From an uncultured Pelagibacteraceae bacterium (GTDB lineage: Bacteria > Pseudomonadota > Alphaproteobacteria > Pelagibacterales > Pelagibacteraceae): a DNA stretch of 64,000 nt. The notes beneath the pieces are model-generated. The model saw nothing but the letters and a program-made list of their open reading frames with translations. It did no database searches and was not told the DNA's origin. A program made the translations under genes and the position numbers. Where the stretch lies: assembly GCA_902601235.1 (NCBI GenBank), contig CACKMG010000002.1, positions 49,757 to 113,756 on the forward strand. Direction: 5' to 3'. Below are positions 36,408-46,018 of this stretch, in pieces (positions within the stretch are counted from its first letter, which is position 1; each line of letters starts with the position of its first letter).

Positions 36408-37739
36408 TTATTTTCCAATGCAAAAATCATTGAAAATACTACCTAATATCTCCTCTACATCAACTTTACCAACAATCATACCAAGCTGTCTTGTGGCTAA
36501 CCTTAAATCCTCAGCACCTTTATCAAAATCTTTTTTATCATTTTTGTCGGAAAAATTTTTTAAGTGCTCAATACACTGTTGCAAATGTTGTCTATGCCTT
36601 TCTCTTGTAATTAAGATATCTTCCTCTGAAATAAATTTATTTTCTAAGTGGTTTTTTATTTTAGATATTAATTTATCTATATTTAAATTGTCTTTTAGTG
36701 AAATCAAAACATGGTTAAATTTAGAGATTTCAGGGTCTAAATTTTCTTTCAATAAATCTGATTTATTAATAACTAGAATTGCGTCTTTTTTTAATAAATC
36801 ATTCAAAAATCCTTTAAAATCGGTACTTTTAGCATCAACCACAACCAGTTTCAAATCAGCATTTTCGGCTTTTTTAAGTGATAACTTTATTCCTTTTTTT
36901 TCAATTTCGTCTTTTGAGTCTCTAATACCTGCTGTGTCAGAAATTATGACTGGATATCCGTCTAAATTTAGATGAGTTTCAACAACATCTCTAGTTGTGC
37001 CAGCTATTTCAGAAACAATTGCAACCTCCCTGTTTGACAAATTATTTAATAGACTAGATTTCCCTGCATTTGTTGGTCCTACTATTGCAATTTTAAAACC
37101 TTCGCGAATTATTTCACCAACCTTTTGATCATTCAAAATTTTATTAATCTCATTTATTACACTAAAGGAATCTTCTTTAATTTTTTTCAAATTTTCCTCA
37201 GGTAGATCCTCTTCGGGAAAATCTATTTTTGCCTCAACAAATGTCAAAATTTTTAATAATCTTTCTCTCAATTCGTTAAATTTCTCTGAAGATTTTCCTC
37301 TCATGATTTTTACAGCTTGTAATCTTTGGATTTCAGTTTCAGCAGATATTAAATCTGCTATACTCTCAGCTTTAACCAAATTTATTTTTCCATTTTGAAA
37401 TGCAAGCTTTGTAAATTCACCTGGCTCAGCTAATCTACAATTTTTTACTTTTGAAATCTCATTTTGAACTGCCAAAATACCAGCCTTACCTCCGTGAATA
37501 TGAATTTCAGCCATATCCTCTCCTGTGTAGCTCTCAGGGCCTGGAAACCATATTACTATCCCTTCATCAATAAGCTCAGAAGTGTTGATATTGTTTATTT
37601 TTCGAAGAGTGGCCAATCTCGGCTTTGGAATTTCTTTAGAAGTAAGAGCTTTAATAACATTTGAAGCTTCCCTGCCAGAAATTCTGATAATTGCCACCCC
37701 CGACAACCCAGATCCCGATGATAAAGCAAAAATCGTCAT
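36408..37739 (-). CDS. mnmE: tRNA modification GTPase MnmE (TrmE)
   Basis: GTPase partner of MnmG. An N-terminal tetrahydrofolate-binding domain (ALSSGSGLSGVAIIRISG) precedes helical and G domains, the latter with GPTNAGKSSLLNNL (P-loop) and ISDTAGIRDS. The C-terminus ends in the conserved CIGK with Cys440. At 443 aa it is full length. Upstream on the same strand lies a SPINDLY-type gene, where many alphaproteobacteria have rho directly. Confidence 0.96.
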   Translation of the reverse strand: MTIFALSSGSGLSGVAIIRISGREASNVIKALTSKEIPKPRLATLRKINNINTSELIDEGIVIWFPGPESYTGEDMAEIHIHGGKAGILAVQNEISKVKNCRLAEPGEFTKLAFQNGKINLVKAESIADLISAETEIQRLQAVKIMRGKSSEKFNELRERLLKILTFVEAKIDFPEEDLPEENLKKIKEDSFSVINEINKILNDQKVGEIIREGFKIAIVGPTNAGKSSLLNNLSNREVAIVSEIAGTTRDVVETHLNLDGYPVIISDTAGIRDSKDEIEKKGIKLSLKKAENADLKLVVVDAKSTDFKGFLNDLLKKDAILVINKSDLLKENLDPEISKFNHVLISLKDNLNIDKLISKIKNHLENKFISEEDILITRERHRQHLQQCIEHLKNFSDKNDKKDFDKGAEDLRLATRQLGMIVGKVDVEEILGSIFNDFCIGK

Positions 37740-37787
37740 TATAAAAAGATCTTACCACAAATTAAAAAGAAATTTAGAAGAAAGTAT

Positions 37788-39737
37788 TTAATTTTGTAAT
37801 ATCTTTAAGTAAAGATCCTCCAAATTTTTAGTAAACTTATTAGAATCAAATAATGATGAAGTTTTGACAGAATTCTTAAAGGACTTTTTAAGTTTATCAA
37901 ATTTTTCAGGATTTGTTCCTAATTCAATTGCAAGATTTTGATAATCTTTTTTGTTGTTTGTTACAAGGTCATTCATTGCAATACAATTTAGTATACTTGC
38001 GCCTACTCTAGATTGAAATGAGTTACCTTTTAACGTAATAATTGGTGTACCCATTCTAGCAGCATCACTTGCTGTTGTGTGTGCATTATACGGAAATGTA
38101 TCTAAAAATAAGTCTGCTAGTTCTATACGTTTTAAATGTTCATCGTTTGATAAATGATCTGCTAATACAATTCTGTCAGGATTGATGCCTTTTATTTCTG
38201 CCTCTTTTTTTAAATTCAATGTTGCTTTTTCATTTGATTTTAAAATCCACAGAACACTATTATGTACATTATTTAATATTTTCATCCATATTTCAAATAT
38301 ATCAGGCGTAATTTTATAATTATTGTTGAAGCTACAGTAAATAAATGCGCTCTCTGGAAGTCCAAAATCACTGCGTTTAAATTCCTTTTTTGATATATCC
38401 CTACACTCCATATTTGGTTGGTAACAATTAGGTAAATATAAAACTTTTTCAAAATAATGTTTAAAATTTTCTTTTGGAATTATTATTTCATCGGCAATTA
38501 TATAATCCATATAATCAGCTCCTATTGTTCCTGGATATCCTAAATAATTAATTTGAATGGGCGCTACACGACTTGAAAATAGTCCACTTCTTGGGTTACC
38601 TGTCAATCCAGACAAGTCTATTGCAATATCTAACTCTAAGTTCCTAGTAATATCTAAAACCTCTTTGTCCGAGACTTTGTGAATATCTTTAAATTGATTG
38701 AAATATTTAATTACTTCAATTCTCCACTTATCATTTTTTTTTGCACCATATGAAAACCCAAATATATCAAATTTTGTTTTATCGTGATTTTTAAAAACAT
38801 CCATCATCAACTGAAGAACTGGATGATCATGAAAGTCACCAGAAAAATAACCAATTCTTGGCTTTTTATGATTATACTTTTTGGTAATTGGCTCAACTTT
38901 AAGATTTTTTGTTACTTTATTTTTAACAAAAATTTCTGCCACATTTTTTGCATGTTCGGGGTTATCGGATATTCCTAAAAAAGAAAATGGTTCCATTACT
39001 TTGATTTTTTTTTCAAGGTCAGTGTTTATCTTTTCATTCAATTTATTGTAATTACTCCAGTCACATATAATCATGCTGAAATGTAAAACTCTGCCTAAAT
39101 TATATTCATATTCAGGTTTTAGATCGAACACCTTCCTATAGTTATAAAGAGCCTCTTCATAACGTTTAAGATCTTTAAGGGCATTTCCTTTATTATTGTA
39201 TGCTTCAATAAAATTAGGATTTATTTCAATAGCTCTATCGTAGCTATAAAGAGCTTCATCATAACGATTAAGATCTTTTAATGTAATTCCTCTATTACCG
39301 TGAGAAAAAAAATGATTTGGATTTATTCTAATAGCTTTATCATAACTCTGCAAAGCTTCATCATAACGTCTCATTTCTTGAAGAATAACACCTCGATTAC
39401 TGTAAGCATCAGCAAAATTTGGATTTAAATTAATAGCTTTATCAAAACTTGTAAGTGCCTCTTCATAACGATTTAGGTTTTTTAAAGCATTTCCCAAATT
39501 ACTATGTGCTGAAGCATTATCGGGTTTAATTAATAAGGATCTTTCTAAATAATTAATACCCTGTTGAGTTTTTTCTAATTGTACACAAGCAGTGCCTAAT
39601 AGAAATAGAAGCTGAGGATTGTTTTCTTCTGTTTTAATTAATTCTAAATATAAATTAAGAGCTTTATTTATTTGACCGTTTTTGTGGAAATCTACAGCTT
39701 TTTCAATCAAATTTTTTTGATTGTTGTCATTAGACAT
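37788..39737 (-). CDS. TPR protein with SPINDLY-type O-GlcNAc transferase-like domain (GT41)
   Basis: A 649-aa protein. At least five closely similar tetratricopeptide repeats (consensus RYDEALxSYDKAIxINPN) occupy residues 25-215, and their DNA is visibly repeated at about 39120-39500. The C-terminal part from about 260 is a family-41 glycosyltransferase (RIGYFSGDFHDHPV, IDLSGLTGNPRSGLFSSRVAPI, NYLGYPGTIGADYMDYIIAD, LFLDTFPYNAHTTASDAA). It should transfer a sugar from a nucleotide donor to protein hydroxyls; donor and targets are not known in such bacteria. It sits between mnmE and rho. Confidence 0.87.
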   Translation of the reverse strand: MSNDNNQKNLIEKAVDFHKNGQINKALNLYLELIKTEENNPQLLFLLGTACVQLEKTQQGINYLERSLLIKPDNASAHSNLGNALKNLNRYEEALTSFDKAINLNPNFADAYSNRGVILQEMRRYDEALQSYDKAIRINPNHFFSHGNRGITLKDLNRYDEALYSYDRAIEINPNFIEAYNNKGNALKDLKRYEEALYNYRKVFDLKPEYEYNLGRVLHFSMIICDWSNYNKLNEKINTDLEKKIKVMEPFSFLGISDNPEHAKNVAEIFVKNKVTKNLKVEPITKKYNHKKPRIGYFSGDFHDHPVLQLMMDVFKNHDKTKFDIFGFSYGAKKNDKWRIEVIKYFNQFKDIHKVSDKEVLDITRNLELDIAIDLSGLTGNPRSGLFSSRVAPIQINYLGYPGTIGADYMDYIIADEIIIPKENFKHYFEKVLYLPNCYQPNMECRDISKKEFKRSDFGLPESAFIYCSFNNNYKITPDIFEIWMKILNNVHNSVLWILKSNEKATLNLKKEAEIKGINPDRIVLADHLSNDEHLKRIELADLFLDTFPYNAHTTASDAARMGTPIITLKGNSFQSRVGASILNCIAMNDLVTNNKKDYQNLAIELGTNPEKFDKLKKSFKNSVKTSSLFDSNKFTKNLEDLYLKILQN

Positions 39738-39743
39738 TTAAAA

Positions 39744-41012
39744 CTAAGCTGGTTTGTTCATTGAATTAAAAAATTCAGCATTATTTTTTGTATCTTTTAA
39801 TTTTGAACTAATAAATTCTATTGCATCCATTGTCCCCATAGGAGCAATAATTCTTCTTAGTACATTCATTTTTTGTAGATCATTTTTATCAAACAACAAT
39901 TCCTCTCTTCTTGTCCCGGATTTAGTTATATCTATTGCTGGATAAATTCTCTTATCAGCAATTTTTCTATCGAGCACAGTTTCGCTATTTCCTGTACCCT
40001 TAAATTCTTCAAAAATTACTTCATCCATTCTACTTCCTGTATCAATTAAAGCGGTGGATATGATGGTTAAAGAACCACCTTCTTCTATATTTCTTGCTGC
40101 ACCAAAAAATCTTTTTGGTCTTTGAAGTGCATTAGCATCAACACCTCCTGTTAAAACTTTTCCAGAACTTGGGATCACAGCATTATATGCTCTTCCTAAT
40201 CTCGTAATCGAGTCTAATAATATTACTACATCTTTTTTATGTTCAGTTAATCTCTTTGCTTTTTCAATAACCATCTCAGCAACAGCTACATGACGTTGAG
40301 CTGGTTCATCAAATGTGGAGCTTATTACTTCACCTTTTACAGTTCTTTGCATGTCCGTTACTTCCTCGGGACGTTCATCGATTAGTAAAACTATTAGATA
40401 ACATTCCGGATAATTTTTAGCTATTGAGTTAGCAATACTCTGTAAAATCATTGTTTTTCCTGCTTTGGGTGGAGATATAATTATTGATCTTTGTCCTTTG
40501 CCAATTGGACTTACAAGATCTATCAATCTTGGAGTTAAGTCCGGTTTTTTCTCAGTTTTAACTATTTCAACCTCCATTACCAATTGTTTATCTGGATATA
40601 GAGGTGTTAAGTTGTCGAATGCAATTTTGTGTCTAGATTTATCTGGTTCTTCGAAGTTGATTTTACTCACTTGTAGAAGGGCAAAGTATCTTTCACCTTC
40701 TTTTGGAGCTCTTACTGGACCCTCTACAGTATCGCCTGTTCTTAATCCAAATTTTCTTATTTGACTTGGACTAACATAAATATCGTCTGGGCCTGGAAGA
40801 TAATTTGACTCCATTGCTCTAAGAAAACCAAAACCATCTTGTAAAAGCTGCAATACTCCTGCACCAGTAATTTCCTCTTTTTCTGCAACTTTTTTTAAGA
40901 TTGCAAAAAGAATTTCTTGTTTTCTTAATGTACTAGCATTTTCAATACCAAGTTCCTCAGCTTGTGTAATGAGCTGTTCAGAAGATTTTAGTTTTAGTTC
41001 TTGTATGTTCAT
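39744..41012 (-). CDS. rho: Transcription termination factor Rho
   Basis: Hexameric RNA helicase that ends transcription. The N-terminal Rho_N helix bundle is followed by the cold-shock RNA-binding part ([27 protein letters not shown] split here) and the ATPase domain with [12 protein letters not shown] (Walker A) and [16 protein letters not shown]. At 422 aa it is the short form without insertion. It is 64 nt downstream of hemJ. Confidence 0.97.
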   Translation of the reverse strand: MNIQELKLKSSEQLITQAEELGIENASTLRKQEILFAILKKVAEKEEITGAGVLQLLQDGFGFLRAMESNYLPGPDDIYVSPSQIRKFGLRTGDTVEGPVRAPKEGERYFALLQVSKINFEEPDKSRHKIAFDNLTPLYPDKQLVMEVEIVKTEKKPDLTPRLIDLVSPIGKGQRSIIISPPKAGKTMILQSIANSIAKNYPECYLIVLLIDERPEEVTDMQRTVKGEVISSTFDEPAQRHVAVAEMVIEKAKRLTEHKKDVVILLDSITRLGRAYNAVIPSSGKVLTGGVDANALQRPKRFFGAARNIEEGGSLTIISTALIDTGSRMDEVIFEEFKGTGNSETVLDRKIADKRIYPAIDITKSGTRREELLFDKNDLQKMNVLRRIIAPMGTMDAIEFISSKLKDTKNNAEFFNSMNKPA

Positions 41013-41076
41013 GATTTGAAATTATTAAGGACTTAATAATGATCTAAATATATATGCTATTTGAAATAATTCAACC

Positions 41077-41508
41077 CTAGAGAGGCTTAAAAATTACAAT
41101 AAACACAATTAAAATTAACATTAATGTGGGTATTTCATTAATATAACGATAAAATTTAGAGGACTTTTTATTTAGATCCAGTTTAAATTGATTAAGCAAT
41201 AACCCAAGATAAAAGTGGTAAGCTGTTAAGCCTAAAACTAAAATTAACTTTAATTGAAGCCATAAATTAGTTAATTGTTGAAACCCTATTTCATGGATTA
41301 ACACTAATCCAAATATCCAGCTAAATATCATGGCTGGTGTCATGATATAATAAAATAGTTTTCTCTCCATTACTTTAAATACACTAGTTATGATTTCATT
41401 ATTATTTTCAGAGTGGTAAACGAATATTCTAGGAAGATATAAAAGACCAGCCATCCAAGAAATGACTGCTATTAAGTGTAAACTTTTAAATAATAAATAA
41501 CTATTCAT
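41077..41508 (-). CDS. hemJ: Protoporphyrinogen IX oxidase HemJ
   Basis: Small membrane protein (143 aa, four predicted helices) that oxidises protoporphyrinogen IX in most alphaproteobacteria. The start YLLFKSLHLIAVISWMAGLLYLPRIF (in part) carries the conserved histidine and arginine, and LWLQLKLILVLGLTAYH has the second conserved His. I use ATG 41506-41508, giving an 8-nt overlap with hemH; the longer frame to 41574 lies inside hemH. With hemH and hemE it makes a heme cluster. Confidence 0.88.
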   Translation of the reverse strand: MNSYLLFKSLHLIAVISWMAGLLYLPRIFVYHSENNNEIITSVFKVMERKLFYYIMTPAMIFSWIFGLVLIHEIGFQQLTNLWLQLKLILVLGLTAYHFYLGLLLNQFKLDLNKKSSKFYRYINEIPTLMLILIVFIVIFKPL

Positions 41509-42535
41509 AACGTAAACATGGACATTTCTTAAATTGATTTGGACACTGTGTCTTTGGAGGAAAAAGATCTCCATTAAAATTATATTCTTGTTTGTTTATT
41601 ATTAGATCAGACATAGCTTTTATATAATTATCGTTAGTTCCAAGTGCTGGTACTCTTGAATAATTTTTACAGCCATTTTTGTCTGCGAGTTCTTTATATT
41701 CTATATCAAGTTCAACTAGAGTTTCGGAATGCTCGGACACAAAAGCAACTGGAACTAAAACAATGTGTTTTCTTAGTTTAGCATTTTCAATAATTACATC
41801 TTCAGTAGAAGGACCAATCCATTTTAAAGGACCAACGCGACTTTGATAGCTTAATATCCAATCAAGTCCTTCAATCTTTAAAGATTTAACAATTTGATTG
41901 ACAGACTGTTCAACTTGCCATTGATATGGATCTCCCTTTTTAATATTTTTTTCGGGTAGGCCGTGCGCTGAAAAAATTAATTTGAAATTTTTTATATTAT
42001 TAATTTTTTTGATTATTTCCTCTTTGTGAGCTTGTATAAAATTTTCGTCAGTTGGATAACAGCAGATAGTACTCGTTTTTACTTTAAACTCATTTTTTTT
42101 ACAAACATCGTTCCATTCTTTTATAGATGATCCAGATGTTGCTGCTGAATATTGAGGATAAAGCGGCATTAAAATTACTTCTTCTGGGTTATAATTAATA
42201 ACTTCCTTAATCACGGTTTCTGCTCTTGGGTGCCAACATCTCATAACTATAAAACACTTATATTCTGAAAGCTTATCATTTTCGTTGAGTTTTAATTCTA
42301 AAGCAGAGGCCTGGTCTTTGGTAAGTTGTAAGATGGGTGACGAGCCACCTAATTCTTGATAAATTTTTTTTGCGATAGGAGCTCTCCTATTGGCTATTAG
42401 TTTTGCTAACGGGTATCTAAAAAAACTAGGTAAATTTAAAATTGCCGGATCATTAAATAGATTAAATAAAAAAGGCTCTACATTTACTAGTTTATCTGGG
42501 CCGCCTAAATTAAATAATATTACTGCTTTTTTCAT
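41501..42535 (-). CDS. hemH: Ferrochelatase
   Basis: Inserts ferrous iron into protoporphyrin IX. FNLGGPDKLVNVEPFLFNLFNDP opens the protein (in part), and the catalytic FSAHGLPEKNIKKGDPYQ carries the conserved histidine near residue 190, with VAFVSEHSETLVELDIEY downstream. At 344 aa it is normal. The C-terminus has three cysteines in QCPNQFKKCPC, which could bind an iron-sulfur cluster or metal as in some other ferrochelatases. That is an inference. It is tightly packed with hemE and hemJ. Confidence 0.94.
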   Translation of the reverse strand: MKKAVILFNLGGPDKLVNVEPFLFNLFNDPAILNLPSFFRYPLAKLIANRRAPIAKKIYQELGGSSPILQLTKDQASALELKLNENDKLSEYKCFIVMRCWHPRAETVIKEVINYNPEEVILMPLYPQYSAATSGSSIKEWNDVCKKNEFKVKTSTICCYPTDENFIQAHKEEIIKKINNIKNFKLIFSAHGLPEKNIKKGDPYQWQVEQSVNQIVKSLKIEGLDWILSYQSRVGPLKWIGPSTEDVIIENAKLRKHIVLVPVAFVSEHSETLVELDIEYKELADKNGCKNYSRVPALGTNDNYIKAMSDLIINKQEYNFNGDLFPPKTQCPNQFKKCPCLRYE

Positions 42536-43537
42536 TTAATAGTCTTTTACAGTCTTTACTAAATATTCCATCATATTTGGGTCCGTATCAGGGAGAACCC
42601 CATGACCTAAATTGAATATGTATGGATGATCTTTAAAAATGTCTAAATATTTTATTATATTTTTCTTTAAATTTTCTTTATCTGTTAATAATATTTTCGG
42701 GTCTAGTCCCCCTTGTATAGGTATATCAATTTCTTTACTAATCTTTATTGGATCTATATCGTAATCTATACAAATTGCATCAGGTTTAACAATTTCGCAA
42801 AAATTTTTGTAATTTTTTATACCTTTTGGAAAACATATAACGGGTACATTTAGGGTTTTGACATATTCTACTATATTTAATGTTGGTATGAAAACAAAGT
42901 TTGGTAAATCTTTTTCATCCAATAAACCTGCCCAACTATCAAAAATTTGGATTATTTCAGCTCCATTTTCAATTTGGTTTTTAATGTGGATTTTTAAAAA
43001 TTTTTCTAAAATTATTAAAATTCTATTAATTAAAAATTCATCTTTAAAAAAATCATCCTTTAATTTTAATTTAGGGGATTGTTGATTAATTATATAAACT
43101 AATAAAGTCCATGGAGCGCCAACAAAACCTATGGTACTTTTGTTCTCTGTGAGTTTATTTTTACTAACTAAGTTAATGGCTTTATAAACTGGATAAACTT
43201 TCTCAACAAAATCTATGTCATCTAACTTAGAGGTTCTATTTAAATCAAATTTACCCAAAACAGGTCCAAAATTTTTCTTAAATTCTACCTTTTGATGCAA
43301 ACCATACGGCAACATTAATATATCTGAAAAAATTATAGCTGCATCTAAATCAAATCTTTTTAAAGGTTGAAGAGTAATTTCAGATGATAAATTTTCATTC
43401 AAACAAAGTTTTATAAAATCTGGATTTTTTTTTCTAATTTCCCTGAATTCTGGTAAATATCTACCAGCCTGTCTCATTATCCATAAAGGATTAATACTGG
43501 TTTTTTTATTTAATATTACTTCTTTTATTGGTGACAT
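42536..43537 (-). CDS. hemE: Uroporphyrinogen decarboxylase
   Basis: Decarboxylates uroporphyrinogen III to coproporphyrinogen III. PLWIMRQAGRYLPEFRE near residue 18 is the family signature with the essential arginines, and GFVGAPWTLLVY is the second one. At 333 aa it is complete, with ATG at 43535-43537. Being next to the origin is usual for hemE in alphaproteobacteria such as Caulobacter and Rickettsia. The stop adjoins the hemH start. Confidence 0.95.
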   Translation of the reverse strand: MSPIKEVILNKKTSINPLWIMRQAGRYLPEFREIRKKNPDFIKLCLNENLSSEITLQPLKRFDLDAAIIFSDILMLPYGLHQKVEFKKNFGPVLGKFDLNRTSKLDDIDFVEKVYPVYKAINLVSKNKLTENKSTIGFVGAPWTLLVYIINQQSPKLKLKDDFFKDEFLINRILIILEKFLKIHIKNQIENGAEIIQIFDSWAGLLDEKDLPNFVFIPTLNIVEYVKTLNVPVICFPKGIKNYKNFCEIVKPDAICIDYDIDPIKISKEIDIPIQGGLDPKILLTDKENLKKNIIKYLDIFKDHPYIFNLGHGVLPDTDPNMMEYLVKTVKDY

Positions 43538-43819
43538 ATAAATAATTAAATATATCTAATTGTTTATTTAGTATAACCTGTGAATAAAGGTGATTAAATT
43601 TAATAAACATTTTTCTAACTTTTTATTAACACTTAGATCCATCAATACATTTAATATATATGAAAAATTGAAGCTTATTAACAAAACTGAGAAATTACTC
43701 AATAAAGTTATACATTTGTTTAAAAACGTTAATAAAATGCATGTTTTACAAGGATAATTTTAAATTTTTAAAATTGTTTAATTTGATTTAAATAATAAAA
43801 AGTTATTAACATTTAATAC
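43538..43819. other. Putative chromosomal replication origin (oriC)
   Basis: The longest gene-free stretch of the window (282 nt), between divergent hemE and the PPDK regulator. It has a perfect DnaA box TGTGAATAA (43579-43587, reverse of TTATTCACA) and three identical TTATTAACA near-matches (43623-43631, 43675-43683, 43803-43811). A reversed 8/9 copy CGTTAATAA is at 43727-43735. Almost GC-free tracts at about 43755-43803 are candidate unwinding regions. Gene orientation diverges on both sides. Confidence 0.78.
43579..43587 (-). promoter_or_regulatory. DnaA box, perfect match to TTATnCACA
   Basis: TGTGAATAA on the plus strand equals TTATTCACA on the minus strand, the standard DnaA-binding consensus. 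It is accompanied by four near-matches in the next 230 nt. Confidence 0.7.
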
Positions 43820-44644
43820 ATGACTAATACATATCAAATATACTTGATTTCAGACTCGACAGGAGAAACTCTTGATAGAATTTTTTTAGCTATAAAAGCT
43901 CAATTTAAAAATATAGAATACAAGATACACACATATTCTTTTACAAGAACTGAAAATCAAATACTCAAAATTTTATCTGATGCTGAGAAAAATTCAAATT
44001 CGATAATTTTATATTCAATAGTAGATAGTAGTTTGGCTAAATATCTCGCAAATATTAGTAGTGATAAAAAAATACCATGTTTTGGAGTTCTTGGAGATCT
44101 GATATTAAGCTTTTCTAAGCTTTTAAATCAAAAAGCATCTCACCAACCAAGCGGACAACATGTTTTAGATGATGAATATTATAAAAGAATAGAGGCCATA
44201 CAGTTTACAATGAATCATGATGATGGAAACTTGGTAAAAGAAATAAATAAGTCAGATATTATTCTTTTAGGGGTCAGTAGAACCAGCAAAACACCAACGG
44301 CAATATATCTGGCTAATAAAGGTTTTAAAACATCAAACATTCCTCTAGTAAATAATAATTCCATTCCAAAATTATTAAGAGAAAACCCTAAAATTTCTTG
44401 TGTTATAGGATTAAGTACAGAACCAGAAAGACTTGCAGATATTAGAAAAAATAGAATGAACTCGCTTAAGGAAACAGAAAATAAATCTTATACAGATCTT
44501 GAAAAAATAAAAGTAGAAGTTGAAGAAGCAAAAAAAACTTTTAAGAGATATAAGTGGCCTTTAATTGATGTTACAAGAAAGTCAGTAGAGGAAACAGCAG
44601 CATCAGTTATTAAAATTTACGAAATATATAAACAAAATGTTTGA
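43820..44644 (+). CDS. Pyruvate, phosphate dikinase regulatory protein (PPDK/PEPS regulator, DUF299)
   Basis: Bifunctional kinase/phosphorylase that turns pyruvate phosphate dikinase or PEP synthetase on and off by reversible Thr phosphorylation. YLISDSTGETLDRIFLAIKAQF opens the protein (in part), and the P-loop-like GVSRTSKTPTAIYLANKGFK lies near residue 153. The 274-aa length is standard. It is the first gene to the right of the putative origin, the usual alphaproteobacterial place next to hemE and maf, and overlaps maf by 8 nt. Confidence 0.93.
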   Translation: MTNTYQIYLISDSTGETLDRIFLAIKAQFKNIEYKIHTYSFTRTENQILKILSDAEKNSNSIILYSIVDSSLAKYLANISSDKKIPCFGVLGDLILSFSKLLNQKASHQPSGQHVLDDEYYKRIEAIQFTMNHDDGNLVKEINKSDIILLGVSRTSKTPTAIYLANKGFKTSNIPLVNNNSIPKLLRENPKISCVIGLSTEPERLADIRKNRMNSLKETENKSYTDLEKIKVEVEEAKKTFKRYKWPLIDVTRKSVEETAASVIKIYEIYKQNV

Positions 44645-45227
44645 AATTATACTTGCTTCAAAAAGTAAAGTAAGAAAAAAAATACTTGATCAAAACAATA
44701 TATTAAATCGAGCAGAACCATCCAATGTGGATGAAGATGTAGTAAAAAATAGCTTAATAAACAAAAAAGCTTCTCCAACAATAATTTCTAAAAATTTAGC
44801 AGAGTTAAAGGCTAATAAAGTTAGTCTTAAAAATCCTGAGACTATTGTTTTGGGGGCAGACAGTGTGATTGATTTAGATGGTCAAATTATATCTAAACCA
44901 ATTAATAGAGAAGAAGCACTTAATATTCTTAAAAGACTTAATGGTAAAAAACACTATTTAATTAGTTCAGTTTGCATTTCCAAAAATGGGAAAATGGTTT
45001 GGAATCATTCAGAAAAAGCATCATTAAAAATGAAAAATTTTAGCGAAAAAGAATTAAAAGAATATTTAGCAAAAATATCCGACGAAGCACTATATGCTTA
45101 CAATGTATATCAAATTGAAGGTGAGGGAAGAAATTTATTTTCAAGTATTGAGGGAGATGAAAATACAATAATGGGTCTCCCCGTAAGAGAAATTAAAGCG
45201 TACTTAAATAATTATAAATCTCTATGA
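44637..45227 (+). CDS. maf: Maf-family nucleoside triphosphate pyrophosphatase
   Basis: Hydrolyses modified or non-canonical nucleotides. The start IILASKSKVRKKILDQ is the Maf SxSPRR-type motif, and VLGADSVIDLDGQIISKP carries the catalytic aspartate near residue 74; SIEGDENTIMGLPV closes the domain. At 196 aa it is normal. It overlaps its neighbours by 8 and 4 nt within the maf-aroE-coaE-dnaQ operon. Confidence 0.92.
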   Translation: MFEIILASKSKVRKKILDQNNILNRAEPSNVDEDVVKNSLINKKASPTIISKNLAELKANKVSLKNPETIVLGADSVIDLDGQIISKPINREEALNILKRLNGKKHYLISSVCISKNGKMVWNHSEKASLKMKNFSEKELKEYLAKISDEALYAYNVYQIEGEGRNLFSSIEGDENTIMGLPVREIKAYLNNYKSL

Positions 45228-46018
45228 AAAATTATTTGGTTATTGGAAATCCTATAGAACATTCAAATTCACCACAACTTCATAATTATTGGTTTAAAAT
45301 AAATAATATAAATGCGATTTATAAAAAGAAAAAATTAAATTTGAATGATTTAAAAGATTTAACCTCAAAAATAAAAAATTTAGAAATAAATGGAGCAAAC
45401 GTAACAGTTCCGTTTAAAAAAGATATCATCCCTTATATGGATGAGTTAAGTTTAGAGTCTAGAAACACTCAATCAGTCAACACAATTTATTTAAATAACA
45501 ATAAATTAGTGGGTCATAACACAGATGTCGAAGGATTTGAAATTGCAATTAAAGAAACTAAATTTGACTTATATAGAAAAAAAATCTTTATACTAGGAGC
45601 TGGAGGAGTGGTACCGTCTATAATTTATGCTTTAAATAAAACAAACGTCTCAGAAATTATAATAACAAATAGAACAAGAAGTAAAGCCGACCTTTTAAGA
45701 AATTTATTCAATAACATATCTATAGTTGACTGGGGAGAAATACCAAACTTTGATATGATTATTAATGCTACAAGTTTAGGTCTTGATATTAAGGATGAAA
45801 TAAATTTAGATTTTTCCAACGTTGAAAAAGAAAAATTTTTTTATGATGTAATATATAATCCTCAAGAAACAAATTTCTTAAAAAAAGCCAAAAAAAGGGG
45901 CAACAAAACCGAAAATGGGAAAAAGATGTTTATTTATCAAGCTGCCGCTGCTTTTAATATTTGGCACAATATTTATCCAAAAATTAACAATGAAGTATAT
46001 AAACTTTTGAATAAATGA
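45224..46018 (+). CDS. aroE: Shikimate 5-dehydrogenase
   Basis: NADP-dependent reduction of 3-dehydroshikimate in aromatic amino-acid synthesis. Substrate-binding VIGNPIEHSNSPQLHNYWF and GANVTVPFKKDI (catalytic Lys near 66) lie in the N-terminal domain; the nucleotide-binding ILGAGGVVPSIIYAL is near 125. At 264 aa it is complete. It overlaps maf and coaE by 4 nt each. Confidence 0.94.
   Translation: MKNYLVIGNPIEHSNSPQLHNYWFKINNINAIYKKKKLNLNDLKDLTSKIKNLEINGANVTVPFKKDIIPYMDELSLESRNTQSVNTIYLNNNKLVGHNTDVEGFEIAIKETKFDLYRKKIFILGAGGVVPSIIYALNKTNVSEIIITNRTRSKADLLRNLFNNISIVDWGEIPNFDMIINATSLGLDIKDEINLDFSNVEKEKFFYDVIYNPQETNFLKKAKKRGNKTENGKKMFIYQAAAAFNIWHNIYPKINNEVYKLLNK

Noticed and set aside
39120-39500. 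Tandem DNA repeats as a satellite or CRISPR-like array
   Set aside because: They are the coding repeats of the TPR domains in the SPINDLY-type gene, not a non-coding array.
43755-43800. CtrA-type sites (TTAA-N7-TTAA) in the origin region
   Set aside because: Several TTAA words occur, but spacings are 4-6 nt, which is expected by chance in such AT-rich sequence.
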